This document shows, in pieces, positions 1-8,292 of a DNA stretch of 64,000 nt. The notes beneath the pieces were generated by a model. It was not told the origin of the DNA. It worked only from the letters and a program-made list of their open reading frames with translations, and ran no database searches. The position numbers and the translations under genes were made by a program. The DNA is from Teichococcus oryzae (GTDB taxonomy: Bacteria; Pseudomonadota; Alphaproteobacteria; Acetobacterales; Acetobacteraceae): contig NZ_VUKA01000001.1 of assembly GCF_008386565.1 (NCBI RefSeq), positions 1,054,001 through 1,118,000 of the forward strand. Reading direction: 5' to 3'. Numbering within the stretch: the stretch's first letter is position 1; every line of letters begins with the position of its first letter.

Positions 1-32
1 CCGGCGCCGGTCACCACTGCGATCTTGCTCAT
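1..32 (-). CDS. Short-chain dehydrogenase/reductase, N-terminal 10 residues only
   Basis: Only the first ten codons lie inside the window. They read MSKIAVVTGA followed by a partial Gly codon, which is the first beta strand and the start of the TGxxxGxG dinucleotide-binding motif of the SDR (Rossmann) family. The ATG is at 32-30 and is preceded on the minus strand by a strong GAGGAGG ribosome-binding site at about 40-46. The substrate cannot be judged. The gene runs leftward, divergent from the secreted protein that follows. Confidence 0.6.
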   Translation of the reverse strand, partial: MSKIAVVTGA

Positions 33-126
33 ATGACGTCCTCCTCGGGTGTCTTGGGGCGACAAGGTGCGGCCCGGTGCGCTACAGCGCAAGCGCCCGC
101 CTGCCACTTCGCGAGGGAGGAAACCC

Positions 127-729
127 ATGCCCCGCCCATTCCGCCTGGCCCTGTTTGTTCTGGGCCTCGGCGCCCTGTCGCCCCAGGCTGGGCAGGCCCA
201 GGCATCGCCCCAGAACCTGCGCCCGACGCGGGATGTCAGGATCACCTACGAGGTGCAGGCGGAAGGGCAGGGAACGCGCCGGATCCCGGTGGCGTGGCAG
301 GCCGCCACGCAGCGGGCGCGGGCGGAGCCGGACGGCGTGCCGGGCTGGCTTCTGCTCGATCTGCCGCGGAACAGCGCGCAGATGGTGCTGGAAGCCCAGA
401 GCATGGTGGTGCAGCTGCCGGCCGGGGACCTGTCACCGCTGCTGGGCGGCGTTCCACCTGGCACCAAGCTTTCCGCTGCCGGCAGCGCCACGGTGGCGGG
501 ACATCGCTGCACCAATTGGCGCGTCGTGCGTCCTGACACGGAAGGCACGGTTTGCCTGACCGCGGACGGGGTCATGCTGCGGGCCGCCGGGCAGCATCGC
601 GGCCGCAGCGGACGGATCGAGGCCAAGGCCGTCAGCTACGGCCCGCAGGATGCCTCCCGCTTCGCCATCCCGCCCGGATTCACCCCAGTGACCCTGCCGC
701 CCGCCTTGCTGCAGGGCCTGATGCGGTAG
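127..729 (+). CDS. Secreted hypothetical protein, 200 aa
   Basis: The ATG at 127 is chosen because a GAGGGAGGA ribosome-binding site lies at 112-120; an earlier in-frame ATG at 49 has none and would put sequence ahead of the signal peptide. Residues 1-25 are a Sec-type signal (Arg near the N-terminus, Leu/Ala core, AGQAQA cleavage region), so the protein should be periplasmic. The rest is a compact beta-rich-looking domain with two Cys (in GHRCTN and TVCLTADG) that could form a disulfide. It resembles in outline the small periplasmic domains that report on lipid or metal ligands (DUF4412-like), but I do not recognise a family with confidence and give no function. Confidence 0.7.
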   Translation: MPRPFRLALFVLGLGALSPQAGQAQASPQNLRPTRDVRITYEVQAEGQGTRRIPVAWQAATQRARAEPDGVPGWLLLDLPRNSAQMVLEAQSMVVQLPAGDLSPLLGGVPPGTKLSAAGSATVAGHRCTNWRVVRPDTEGTVCLTADGVMLRAAGQHRGRSGRIEAKAVSYGPQDASRFAIPPGFTPVTLPPALLQGLMR

Positions 730-763
730 CGGCATCGCAACAGCCGTCTTCCACGCGGGAGGA

Positions 764-1858
764 TCAGAGCCTGCGTTGCCTGCTGGCATCCGCCTGGGCA
801 TAGGGGCGCTCAAACGCGGCGAGGCGTGCCAGCAGGGTCAGCGCGGCGGCATAATAATGCGGGGCCTGGCGGACGCGCGGCAGAAATTCCGGCCCGGCGG
901 CCGGATCGTGAACCAGCTTGGCCACGGCGAGGAAACCGCTATCCGCCGGGTAAGGGGCGGTATTGTTCTGAACCAGGTCGGTCCAGGCCGGTGTCACAGG
1001 ACTGCTGCTCCAGAAGCGTGCCGCGGCCTGCGCCGCTGGCTCGGCCTCCAGCCCCGCCCAGGCGAGGTAGAGCGGCACCCGCACCGCATCATAGGAAAAG
1101 CGTGGTGGCCAGCCCGAAGGAAGGGATGGCGGCGAGGCTTCGTGGCGGGACAGGCTGATCCAGTCGGCGGGCAGGCCCCATCGCCCGAAGCGGGCCTCGC
1201 GCAGCAGCGCCAGCCCATCCTGCCGCAGTGCCAGCCAGCGCCCATCCGGCATCAACTGCGCCAGGGCGCCGAAGGCCGGGATCACATAATAGGATGGGTT
1301 GAGCACCACATGGTCGCGGTGCTCGAAGCCGAAGGCCGCCGGCAGCAGCACCATGCGGCCGCGCAGTTCCCGCACGCAGGCCGAGTGCAGGTCCTGCGCC
1401 ACCCTGATGCCGAGCTCGAGAAGCTCGGGCCGCTGCCAGCGCCGGGCAGCGCGTTGCAGGGCCCAGGCCACGAAGATGTCGCCATCGGTTGCGTTGTTGT
1501 GGTCTTCTACCGGCACGGCGCGATCCGGCCGCCAAGCCCAGGCCATCAGGTTGTCGCTGGGCCGCCGCAGCTCACGGCGGGCCCAGCCCAGCATCCGGTT
1601 GAAGCTTCGCTCGTCATCGAATGCTTCGGCGAGAAGCAGACCCCATCCCTGACCCTCGGAATGGGAGGTGCCGTGATTGGCGGTGTCCACGACCCGGCCT
1701 TCCTCCGTGACATAGAGGCGGAGGAAATCCTGCCACTCCTCGATGCCATCAATAGGGGGAGTGGCCGTCACCTCGGCTTCCCTGGTGGCCCCCGCAGGCA
1801 GAGTCACCAGGGCGGCCGTCCATCCGAGCAGGCTGCGCCGCGCGAGTCCGGCCGGCAT
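764..1858 (-). CDS. Glycosyl hydrolase family 8 (endoglucanase-like)
   Basis: This 364-aa protein carries the GH8 signature: HGTSHSEGQGWG near residues 62-73, where Glu68 fits the family's general acid, followed by a D-x-D element (NNATDGDIF, about 121-129). GH8 enzymes cut beta-1,4-glucan, chitosan or xylan with inversion; the BcsZ subgroup acts with cellulose synthases. Residues 1-25 look like a twin-arginine-type export signal (ARRSLLGW, then a hydrophobic stretch and an Ala-rich cleavage site), so it probably works in the periplasm or outside. A CAGGAG ribosome-binding site precedes ATG 1858. It lies downstream of an O-antigen-ligase-like gene on the same strand, which suggests trimming of an exported polysaccharide. 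No bcsA/bcsB is in the window, so the substrate is open. Confidence 0.85.
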   Translation of the reverse strand: MPAGLARRSLLGWTAALVTLPAGATREAEVTATPPIDGIEEWQDFLRLYVTEEGRVVDTANHGTSHSEGQGWGLLLAEAFDDERSFNRMLGWARRELRRPSDNLMAWAWRPDRAVPVEDHNNATDGDIFVAWALQRAARRWQRPELLELGIRVAQDLHSACVRELRGRMVLLPAAFGFEHRDHVVLNPSYYVIPAFGALAQLMPDGRWLALRQDGLALLREARFGRWGLPADWISLSRHEASPPSLPSGWPPRFSYDAVRVPLYLAWAGLEAEPAAQAAARFWSSSPVTPAWTDLVQNNTAPYPADSGFLAVAKLVHDPAAGPEFLPRVRQAPHYYAAALTLLARLAAFERPYAQADASRQRRL

Positions 1859-1966
1859 TTACAACTCCTGGCTCAAAATTCCTTGGAACCTTGTGCCAGA
1901 AAATTGCGATCTTAAGAGGTGAGGAGTCGAACAACATTTCGCGCGCAGAATGTGGACGTGGTGTCA

Positions 1967-3253
1967 CTACCGACCAGGCATTGTTCTGCGAAGCGCGGCG
2001 GCAAAGGCCAGCGCCATGGCCGCCGAGCAAAGCCACCAGATCTGCCAAGTCCCGAAGCTGGCGAAAAAGGTGACAAAGGCGGATGCCAGCACCCCCGACG
2101 CGGCGGCCGGTGCCGCGCTCCGGGCTGCGGAGCAGCCAAGCGCCAGGAAGGCCAAAGCCGCCAGCCCGCTGCCGATCCATCCCAGTTCCAGCCGGATCTG
2201 CAGGGGGCCGTTATGCGGATGAAGGGGCATCAATTCGAGATGGGGCGCTTCGAACCACGCCCGGACGGCCGCGCTGTGGACGCCCAGTTCCGCCAGCCTT
2301 TCGGGCTCGGGGCGGTCCTTGCCGCCCGGCAGGGCGCGGGCGGATTCCATGCCCCAGCCCAGAAGGGGATGTTCGGCCGCCTTTTCCAGGCCGAAATCCC
2401 AGATCGCCAGGCGGTGGATTGCCGAGGGCGGCAGCCGCTCGACCATCGGTGCCATGGCCTGCATCGCCGGGCCTAGCATCAGCGGCGTCAGCAGCATGGC
2501 GGTGCCCAGGGCCGCCCCCAGCACCACGGGCAGGCGGGGCGCGGATTGCCGCCGCCAGCGCTGCTCCGCCGCGACAAGGGCCACCGCCACGATGCCGGCC
2601 AGCGCCGCCAGCCGGGCCGTGTCGCCGGGGATGAACAGCAAAAGAACGCATCCGGCGACCAGCAGGAGCGCCCGCGCCGCCGGCGGCAGGGCGATCCCCG
2701 CCAGCAGCGGCAGCAGCAATGCCATCACCGAGGCCGCTGGCTTCAGGCCAAAGGCAAGGCTGGGCGGGATCTGGTCCAGGCCTCGCACGGCCGCGCGCAG
2801 CGTGGAGCCGGTCAGATGATCGAACAGGGCCGCGGCGAGGCCGATGGCCAGGCCGGCCAGGATGGCGAAGCCCAGCTGGCGGCGGGCTGCCCCCAAATCC
2901 TCCATCGCCGCGCGCGCGGCGGCGCCGGCGAGCAGCACGAGCCCGCCGAGGCTCAGCCCGTTGGAAAGGGCGCGGCCCGGCTCGATGGCCCACAGGGCGG
3001 AAAGGCAACCCCAGGCGGCGAGGGCCAAGCCGGCCCAGAAGGCGGGGGCGGAAGGCCAGGGCCAGCGCCCCTGCGCCCGCCGCGCCAGCAGCACCGTGGC
3101 CAGCAGCGCCAGCAACGCCAAGGGTGCCATGGCCTTGGACTGCAGAACGGCGAGCGGCGGCGCCAGGAGCGCCGCCGCGCACAGGGGCACGCATGGCGCG
3201 CCCCAGCCAGGCGAAGCGCGCGCCGTGGCGGCGCGCGGTGGCGCTGCCTTCAA
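1967..3253 (-). CDS. O-antigen ligase/polymerase-like membrane protein
   Basis: A 428-aa polytopic protein with about ten to twelve hydrophobic segments and a large polar loop containing the Wzy_C/WaaL hallmark (LLGWGMES near residues 300-307, then LHPHNGPLQIRLELG near 352-366, the His/Asn-rich motif before the last helices). The family transfers or polymerises lipid-linked glycans on the periplasmic face of the inner membrane. The proposed start is TTG at 3253, which overlaps the TGA of the upstream aminotransferase as TTGA and so implies translational coupling; a GTG about 20 codons further in is an alternative. The downstream gene is a GH8 hydrolase, consistent with a small envelope or exopolysaccharide locus. 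The real glycan cannot be told from sequence. Confidence 0.75.
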   Translation of the reverse strand: MKAAPPRAATARASPGWGAPCVPLCAAALLAPPLAVLQSKAMAPLALLALLATVLLARRAQGRWPWPSAPAFWAGLALAAWGCLSALWAIEPGRALSNGLSLGGLVLLAGAAARAAMEDLGAARRQLGFAILAGLAIGLAAALFDHLTGSTLRAAVRGLDQIPPSLAFGLKPAASVMALLLPLLAGIALPPAARALLLVAGCVLLLFIPGDTARLAALAGIVAVALVAAEQRWRRQSAPRLPVVLGAALGTAMLLTPLMLGPAMQAMAPMVERLPPSAIHRLAIWDFGLEKAAEHPLLGWGMESARALPGGKDRPEPERLAELGVHSAAVRAWFEAPHLELMPLHPHNGPLQIRLELGWIGSGLAALAFLALGCSAARSAAPAAASGVLASAFVTFFASFGTWQIWWLCSAAMALAFAAALRRTMPGR

Positions 3254-4668
3254 ACGACCGTCAGCCCTTCGCGCTTCAGCTGGGCCGAAAGGTCGTCCAG
3301 CGCATGGCCGAAGCGCTCCACCATTTCCTCCACCTCGGCCGCGGTGATGATCTGCGGCGGCGAGAAGGCGATGCTGTCATTCGGCAGGGCACGCAGGATC
3401 AGGCCATGGTTCTCGGCGATGCCGACCAGCCGCGGCGCAATCTTGCGGGCGGGGTCGAAGTTGCGGTGCTCGGCCTTGTCCTCGACCAGCTCCACGGCCC
3501 CGATCAGGCCGACGCCGCGCACCTCGCCCACCAGCGGATGGCTGGCGACGCGTTCCCGCAGGCGCTTCTGCATCACCGCGCCGACCTCGGCGGCATGGGC
3601 CGCGATGTCCATCTCGTCATAGATCTTCAGCGTCTCGACCGCGACGGCGGCGGCGACCGGGTGGCCGGAATAGGTGTAGCCATGGCCCCAGGTGCCGATC
3701 TGGCTGGCGCCTTCGGACATCGCCTCATAGACCCGCTCATTCACCAGCACCGCCGAGATCGGCAGGTAGGAGGAGGACAGGGCCTTGGCGCAGGTCAGGA
3801 TATCCGGCTGCATGCCCATGGTCTGGCTGCCCCAGTAATTGCCGGTGCGCCCGAAGCCGCAGATCACCTCATCCGCCACCAGCAGCACGTCGTACTTGCG
3901 CAGAACGGCCTGGATCTTCTCGAAATAGGTGGCGGGCGGCACGATCACGCCACCGGCGCCCATGATGGGCTCGGCGAAGAAGGCGGCCACGGTGTCCGGC
4001 CCTTCCGCGACGATCATCGCCTCCAGCTCGGAAGCGAGGCGGGTCGCGAAATCCTCCTCCGACTCGCCGGGCAGGGCATGGTGGTAGTGGTGCGGGCGGG
4101 AGGTGTGCAGGATGCCGGCGATCGGCAGGTCGAACAGCTTGTGGTTGACCGGCAGGCCGGTCAGGCTGGCGGAGGCGATGGTGACGCCGTGATAGCCGCC
4201 GATGCGGGAGATCACCTTCTTCTTCTGCGGCCGGCCCAGCGCATTGTTCATGTACCAGACCATCTTGAGCGCCGTGTCGTTCGCTTCCGACCCGGAATTG
4301 GCGAAGAACGCCTTGCTCATCGGCACGGGCGCGCGTTCCACCAGCATTTCCGCCAGTTCGATCAGCGGCAGGTGGGAGCGGCCGGTGAAGGCGTGGTAGA
4401 AGGGCAGCTTGCGCATCTGGTCGGCGGCAGCCTGCACCAGCCGCTCATTGTTGAAGCCGAGCGCGGCGCACCAGAGGCCGGCGACCGTCTCGATGTATTC
4501 GCGCCCGTTCTGATCCGTCACCCGCACGCCCTTGCCGCCGGTGATGATCAGAGGGCCCTTGGCGCGGTGCGCCTTGTGGTCGGTATAGGGATGAAGAACG
4601 TGGGCCACATCCCGCTCGGCTGCGGAATTGGCGCCGGCGGCGGGGGAGGCGGGGGGCGGTGGGGTCAT
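3250..4668 (-). CDS. Class III (omega) aminotransferase
   Basis: A 472-aa PLP enzyme of fold type I. Visible elements are the GSEANDTALK cofactor-phosphate motif (about 125-134), SRIGGYHGVT (about 157-166), the LLVADEVICGFGRTG block with the PLP-nitrogen-binding Asp, and TCAKALSSSYLPISA holding the Schiff-base Lys. Closest in pattern to the beta-alanine/putrescine/taurine:pyruvate transaminases (SpuC and Apt type), which move an omega-amino group to pyruvate. The first ~20 residues are Pro/Ala-rich and unconserved. A 12-bp palindrome lies about 40 bp upstream of the start. The gene leads a leftward group with the O-antigen-ligase-like gene, whose TTG overlaps this stop. The amine substrate is not predictable. 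Confidence 0.85.
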   Translation of the reverse strand: MTPPPPASPAAGANSAAERDVAHVLHPYTDHKAHRAKGPLIITGGKGVRVTDQNGREYIETVAGLWCAALGFNNERLVQAAADQMRKLPFYHAFTGRSHLPLIELAEMLVERAPVPMSKAFFANSGSEANDTALKMVWYMNNALGRPQKKKVISRIGGYHGVTIASASLTGLPVNHKLFDLPIAGILHTSRPHHYHHALPGESEEDFATRLASELEAMIVAEGPDTVAAFFAEPIMGAGGVIVPPATYFEKIQAVLRKYDVLLVADEVICGFGRTGNYWGSQTMGMQPDILTCAKALSSSYLPISAVLVNERVYEAMSEGASQIGTWGHGYTYSGHPVAAAVAVETLKIYDEMDIAAHAAEVGAVMQKRLRERVASHPLVGEVRGVGLIGAVELVEDKAEHRNFDPARKIAPRLVGIAENHGLILRALPNDSIAFSPPQIITAAEVEEMVERFGHALDDLSAQLKREGLTVV

Positions 4669-4707
4669 GGCGATTCATCCAGCAACAACGGGAAACTTCA
4701 GACTACG

Positions 4708-4719
4708 CCGACCGGTCGG
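4708..4719. promoter_or_regulatory. Candidate operator: 12-bp perfect palindrome
   Basis: CCGACCGGTCGG lies in the divergent region between the aminotransferase (start 4668, leftward) and the small acid-tolerance-type protein (start 4844, rightward). Perfect palindromes built on a GACCGGTC core are typical of TetR-family operators, but no TetR gene is adjacent, so the link is inference only. Confidence 0.3.
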
Positions 4720-4843
4720 GAGTGCAACCTGCCATGCCTGCGCTCACGCTCACCCGCCCGGTGGTGCAACCCTGCCGATCGCCACTGGTTGAGGAGACAG
4801 GCGGCGGCACCCCGGCCGCTGCGAGAATCAGGAGAACCACGCC

Positions 4844-5068
4844 ATGACGACGCAGAAAGGGACGGAAGCGGACCAGGCGGCGCGGCAGGACAACTCCGTG
4901 CCCAAATCCGGCTCTCCCGCGCCCAGCGGCAGGCAGAAGCAGGAGCAGGCGCTGGACAAGAGTGTCGAGGACACGTTTCCCGCCAGCGACCCGCCGGCCC
5001 AGTCAGAGCCCGGGACCTCCGTGGGCTGGAGCGCTCCGGAGGATGAAGGCGACGCCAAGAAGAAATGA
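4844..5068 (+). CDS. Small hydrophilic protein with SVEDTFPASDPP motif
   Basis: A 74-aa, highly charged, probably disordered cytosolic protein. Residues 39-50 contain the motif SVEDTFPASDPP, which recurs at or near the C-terminus of many short uncharacterised alphaproteobacterial proteins, often in general-stress regulons. A good AGGAG ribosome-binding site sits just ahead of the ATG. It is a single gene, with the pst operon promoter starting 45 bp after it. The function is unknown. A degenerate EcfG-like pair (GCAAC at 4766-4770, GGTT at 4787-4790) precedes it but departs from the consensus at two positions. Confidence 0.75.
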   Translation: MTTQKGTEADQAARQDNSVPKSGSPAPSGRQKQEQALDKSVEDTFPASDPPAQSEPGTSVGWSAPEDEGDAKKK

Positions 5069-5112
5069 CCGGGCGCGGCCGGAACGCCCCAGGATGGGAC
5101 AGCCGGCCGCTA

Positions 5113-5141
5113 CTGTCATCTCAGCTTCATAAAACTGCAAT
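5113..5141 (+). promoter_or_regulatory. Pho box (PhoB operator) upstream of pstS
   Basis: Three 7-base half-sites repeat with exact 11-base periodicity: CTGTCAT at 5113-5119 (perfect match to the PhoB half-site), GCTTCAT at 5124-5130 and CTGCAAT at 5135-5141, separated by CTCA and AAAA. This is the head-to-tail layout that PhoB dimers bind, ending about 96 bp before the pstS start. In PhoB promoters the box replaces the -35 element. No convincing -10 is seen at the expected distance; TAGAAC at 5163-5168 is further away than usual. Confidence 0.8.
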
Positions 5142-5237
5142 CGAAGAGTCCTGCCTTTGTCCTAGAACGCCGTCAACCGAACCGGGACCGGCGGCTCATC
5201 CATCCAGGATGGCCGCAGGGCCCAAAACCGGAGAAAG

Positions 5238-6287
5238 ATGGTGAGCAATCGGCTTCTAGCACTGGCTGCTGGCGTTGTGGCGACCTTTGGGCTGAGCGCG
5301 GCGGCTTCCGCGCAGAACACCAACATCACCGGGGCCGGCGCCAGCTTCCCCGCACCGCTTTATCAGAAATGGGGCGAGGCCACGAAGGCCGCGACGGGCA
5401 TCCAGCTCAACTACCAGTCGATCGGCTCCGGGGCCGGCCAGACCCAGATCCGCAATCGCACGGTGGATTTCGGCGCCTCCGACTCCCCGATGAAGGCCGA
5501 AGACCTGGAACAGCACAAGCTGCTGCAGTTCCCCGCCGTGATGGGCAGCGTGGTTCCCATCGTGAACCTGCCCGGCATCGAGAACCACAAGCTGCGCCTG
5601 ACCGGCGAGATCGTGGCCGACATCTATCTCGGCAAGATCACCAAGTGGAACGATCCCCGCATCGCCGAGCTGAACCGCGACGTGTCGCTGCCCAGCTTCG
5701 CGATCGCCCCGGTCTATCGGGCCGATAGCTCCGGCACCACCTATGTCTGGGTGTCATACCTTTCCGCCGTGTCCGAGACCTTCAATAAGGATGTGGGCGT
5801 CGGCAACTCGGTCCGGTGGTCGACCGGCACCGGCGCGCGCGGCAATGAGGGCGTGGCGGGAACCGTGCGCAATGTCCGCGGCGCGATCGGCTATGTCGAG
5901 CATGCCTACGCGGCGCAGAACAACCTGACCACCACGCAGCTGCGCAACAAGGCCGGCAACTTCGTGTCCGCGACGGCCGAGAACTTCCAGGCCGCCGCCG
6001 CCAATGCCGATTGGAGCGCGCCGAACTTCGCCGCCTCCCTGGTCGATACCCATGGCGCGAATTCCTGGCCCATCGTCACCCCGACCTTCATCCTGCTGCC
6101 GAAGAACCCGCAGGATGCGGGCAAGGCGCAGGCCGTGATGAAGTTCTTCGACTGGGCCTACCGCGACGGTGATGCCATCGCCACCGGCCTCGACTACATC
6201 CCGCTGCCGGAGCAGGTCGAGGGCGCGGTCCGCGCCGCCTGGAGCAGCATCACGGTCGACGGCAAGGCCGTTTGGCCCGCCCGCTGA
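5238..6287 (+). CDS. pstS: Phosphate ABC transporter, periplasmic phosphate-binding protein
   Basis: A 349-aa binding protein that captures phosphate in the periplasm and delivers it to PstCA. Residues 1-25 are a Sec signal ending ASA. The mature start ITGAGASFPAPLYQKW and the GSGAGQTQIRNRTVDFGASD segment are family hallmarks that carry phosphate-contacting Ser/Asp residues; DSSGTTYVW and GARGNEGVAGTV are further conserved ligand loops. ATG 5238 has a GGAGAAAG ribosome-binding site. First gene of pstSCAB-phoU-phoB and preceded by a three-repeat Pho box, so induction by PhoB at low phosphate is expected. Confidence 0.97.
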   Translation: MVSNRLLALAAGVVATFGLSAAASAQNTNITGAGASFPAPLYQKWGEATKAATGIQLNYQSIGSGAGQTQIRNRTVDFGASDSPMKAEDLEQHKLLQFPAVMGSVVPIVNLPGIENHKLRLTGEIVADIYLGKITKWNDPRIAELNRDVSLPSFAIAPVYRADSSGTTYVWVSYLSAVSETFNKDVGVGNSVRWSTGTGARGNEGVAGTVRNVRGAIGYVEHAYAAQNNLTTTQLRNKAGNFVSATAENFQAAAANADWSAPNFAASLVDTHGANSWPIVTPTFILLPKNPQDAGKAQAVMKFFDWAYRDGDAIATGLDYIPLPEQVEGAVRAAWSSITVDGKAVWPAR

Positions 6288-6312
6288 TCCGGACTTGGTG
6301 CTAGAAGGCGGG

Positions 6313-6342
6313 ACGGGCGGGTCGGAAGGCACCGCCCGTTTC
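6313..6342 (+). terminator. Attenuating hairpin between pstS and pstC
   Basis: ACGGGCGG (6313-6320) pairs perfectly with CCGCCCGT (6332-6339) and is followed by a short T run. It sits in the only sizeable gap of the operon (98 bp), a position where partial termination or mRNA stabilisation commonly keeps the binding protein in excess over the membrane components. Confidence 0.5.
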
Positions 6343-6385
6343 GTCCATTCCGCGACGAAACCCGCCTGGACCATGGAGTAGGACC

Positions 6386-7390
6386 TTGCAGCAGGCCGTG
6401 CCGATTTCCGCTGACAACGCCCCGCGGCAGGAGCCCGGCGGCGCTTCGCCCGCCATTCTCCGCCGCGGCGGCTCCGGCGCCCTGGGCGATGCGATCTTCG
6501 CCGGCGCCTGCAAGGCCGCGGGGATCCTCGTCCTGCTGCTGCTCGGCGCCATCATCGTGCAGCTGTTCATCGGCGGCCTGGATGCCTTCCGCACCTTCGG
6601 CCTCAGCTTCGTCACCAGCACGGAGTGGGACCCGGTGAAGGAGGTGTTCGGTGCCGGGGTGTCGATCTATGGCACCGTCATCACCGCCATCCTGGCCCTG
6701 CTCTTCGCCGTGCCGGTTGCCTTCGGCATCGCCTTCTATCTGACGGAGCTGGCGCCCGCCTGGCTGCGCCGGCCGGTAGGGATCGCCATCGAGCTGCTGG
6801 CCGCCATCCCCTCGATCATCTACGGCATGTGGGGCTTCTTCATCATCGTGCCGCTGATGTCGCGCTACATCCAGCCCGCGGTTATCGACACGATCGGCAC
6901 CTTGCCGCTGGTGGGGGATCTGTTCGCCGGCCCGCCCTTCGGCACGGGCATCCTGACGGCCTCCATCATCCTGGCCATCATGGTGCTGCCCTTCATCGCC
7001 GCCACCATGCGCGACGTGTTCGAGACGGTGCCCGCGGTGTTCAAGGAAAGCGCCTATGGCCTGGGCGCGACGCAGTGGGAAGTGGTGCGCAATGTCGTGC
7101 TGCCTTACACCCGGGTCTCGGTGGTCGGCGGCATCATGCTGGGGCTGGGCCGCGCGCTGGGCGAGACGATGGCGGTGACCTTTGTGATCGGCAACGCCAA
7201 CCGCATTTCCGCCAGCCTTTTCGGGCCGGGCAACACCATCGCCTCGGTCATCGCGCTGGAGTTCGGCGAGGCGACGATGGGCAGCCTGAAGCTGTCCGCC
7301 CTGCTCGGCCTCGGCTTCATCCTGTTCGTCATCTCCTTTATCGTGCTCGCTGCGTCGCGCTGGCTGTTGCGCTCGAGCTTGAAGGCCTGA
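6386..7390 (+). CDS. pstC: Phosphate ABC transporter permease
   Basis: A 334-aa inner membrane protein with six predicted transmembrane helices and the binding-protein-dependent transport EAA-type loop ([18 protein letters not shown], about residues 217-234). With PstA it forms the phosphate channel. The start is taken as TTG at 6386 because GGAGTAGG precedes it at a suitable distance and no ATG is available before the first helix; a GTG a few codons later is possible. The N-terminal ~35 residues are polar and cytosolic. Followed by pstA after 4 bases. Confidence 0.93.
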   Translation: MQQAVPISADNAPRQEPGGASPAILRRGGSGALGDAIFAGACKAAGILVLLLLGAIIVQLFIGGLDAFRTFGLSFVTSTEWDPVKEVFGAGVSIYGTVITAILALLFAVPVAFGIAFYLTELAPAWLRRPVGIAIELLAAIPSIIYGMWGFFIIVPLMSRYIQPAVIDTIGTLPLVGDLFAGPPFGTGILTASIILAIMVLPFIAATMRDVFETVPAVFKESAYGLGATQWEVVRNVVLPYTRVSVVGGIMLGLGRALGETMAVTFVIGNANRISASLFGPGNTIASVIALEFGEATMGSLKLSALLGLGFILFVISFIVLAASRWLLRSSLKA

Positions 7391-7394
7391 GATC

Positions 7395-8285
7395 ATGAGC
7401 GCGACAATCGCCTCCCCCAGCAGCGGCCCCGCCCGCGACCCGCGGGTCAGCGCCGCGCTTGGCGCCCGCCGCCGCCGCGCCGCCCTGATCGTGAAGGTGG
7501 CTTGCTACGCGGCGACCGCCCTTGGCCTGCTGCTGCTGCTGCTCATCCTGGGCACCTTGTTCTGGAATGGCGCTTCCGCCATTTCGATCAATGTGTTCAC
7601 CGACGTCACCCGCCCGCCGGGGTCCGGGGGCGGCCTGCTGAACCCGATCGTCGGCAGCCTGATCCAGACCTTTATCGCGACGCTGGTGGGAACCCCGATC
7701 GGCCTGCTGGTCGGCACCTACCTCGCCGAATACGCGAAGAACTCGGCCCTCGGCCATGCTGTCCGCTTCGTGTCCGACATCCTGCTGTCCGCCCCTTCCA
7801 TCCTGATCGGCCTGTTCGTCTACCAGTCGATGGTGGTGCCAATGGGCGGGTTCTCCGGCTGGGCCGGTTCGGCGGCGCTGGCCATCATCGTCATTCCCGT
7901 GGTGGTCCGCACCACGGAGGACATGCTGCGCCTGCTGCCCGATACGCTGCGGGAAGCGGTGATCGGCCTCGGCGCGCCGAAATGGAAGATGGTGACGCTG
8001 GTCTGCTGGCGTGCCGCGGCCAGCGGCATCCTGACCGGCGTGCTGCTGGCCATCGCCCGCGTGGCGGGCGAGACGGCGCCGCTGCTGTTCACCTCCCTCG
8101 GCAACCTGAACTGGTCGCTCAGCCTTTCGGCGCCCATGTCCAGCCTGCCGATCACCATCTACTCCTATGCCGGGTCGCCTTATCCGGACTGGATCGGGCT
8201 TGCCTGGGCGGGCGCCCTGATCATCACGCTCGGCGTCCTGATGCTCAACATCGTCGCGCGCAGCCTGCTGCGCGGCAGGAAGTGA
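7395..8285 (+). CDS. pstA: Phosphate ABC transporter permease
   Basis: The 296-aa partner of PstC. Six hydrophobic helices, with the PstA-type segments [29 protein letters not shown] and the cytoplasmic coupling loop ([18 protein letters not shown], about 192-209). [20 protein letters not shown]-like sequence near the end is typical of the family. ATG 7395 follows the pstC stop by 4 bases and pstB begins 7 bases after the stop, so translation is tightly linked. Confidence 0.95.
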   Translation: MSATIASPSSGPARDPRVSAALGARRRRAALIVKVACYAATALGLLLLLLILGTLFWNGASAISINVFTDVTRPPGSGGGLLNPIVGSLIQTFIATLVGTPIGLLVGTYLAEYAKNSALGHAVRFVSDILLSAPSILIGLFVYQSMVVPMGGFSGWAGSAALAIIVIPVVVRTTEDMLRLLPDTLREAVIGLGAPKWKMVTLVCWRAAASGILTGVLLAIARVAGETAPLLFTSLGNLNWSLSLSAPMSSLPITIYSYAGSPYPDWIGLAWAGALIITLGVLMLNIVARSLLRGRK

Positions 8286-8292
8286 GGTTCAC

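Noticed and set aside
4766-4790. EcfG-type promoter before the SVEDTFPASDPP protein
   Set aside because: GCAAC-N16-GGTT departs from GGAAC-N16-CGTT at one base in each box; too weak to call without expression data.
2719-5046. A 775-codon plus-strand open frame antisense to the aminotransferase and ligase genes
   Set aside because: High GC produces long stop-free antisense frames. It has no family motif, lies opposite two genes with clear catalytic motifs, and its composition is Arg/Pro/Gly-rich as expected for a shadow.
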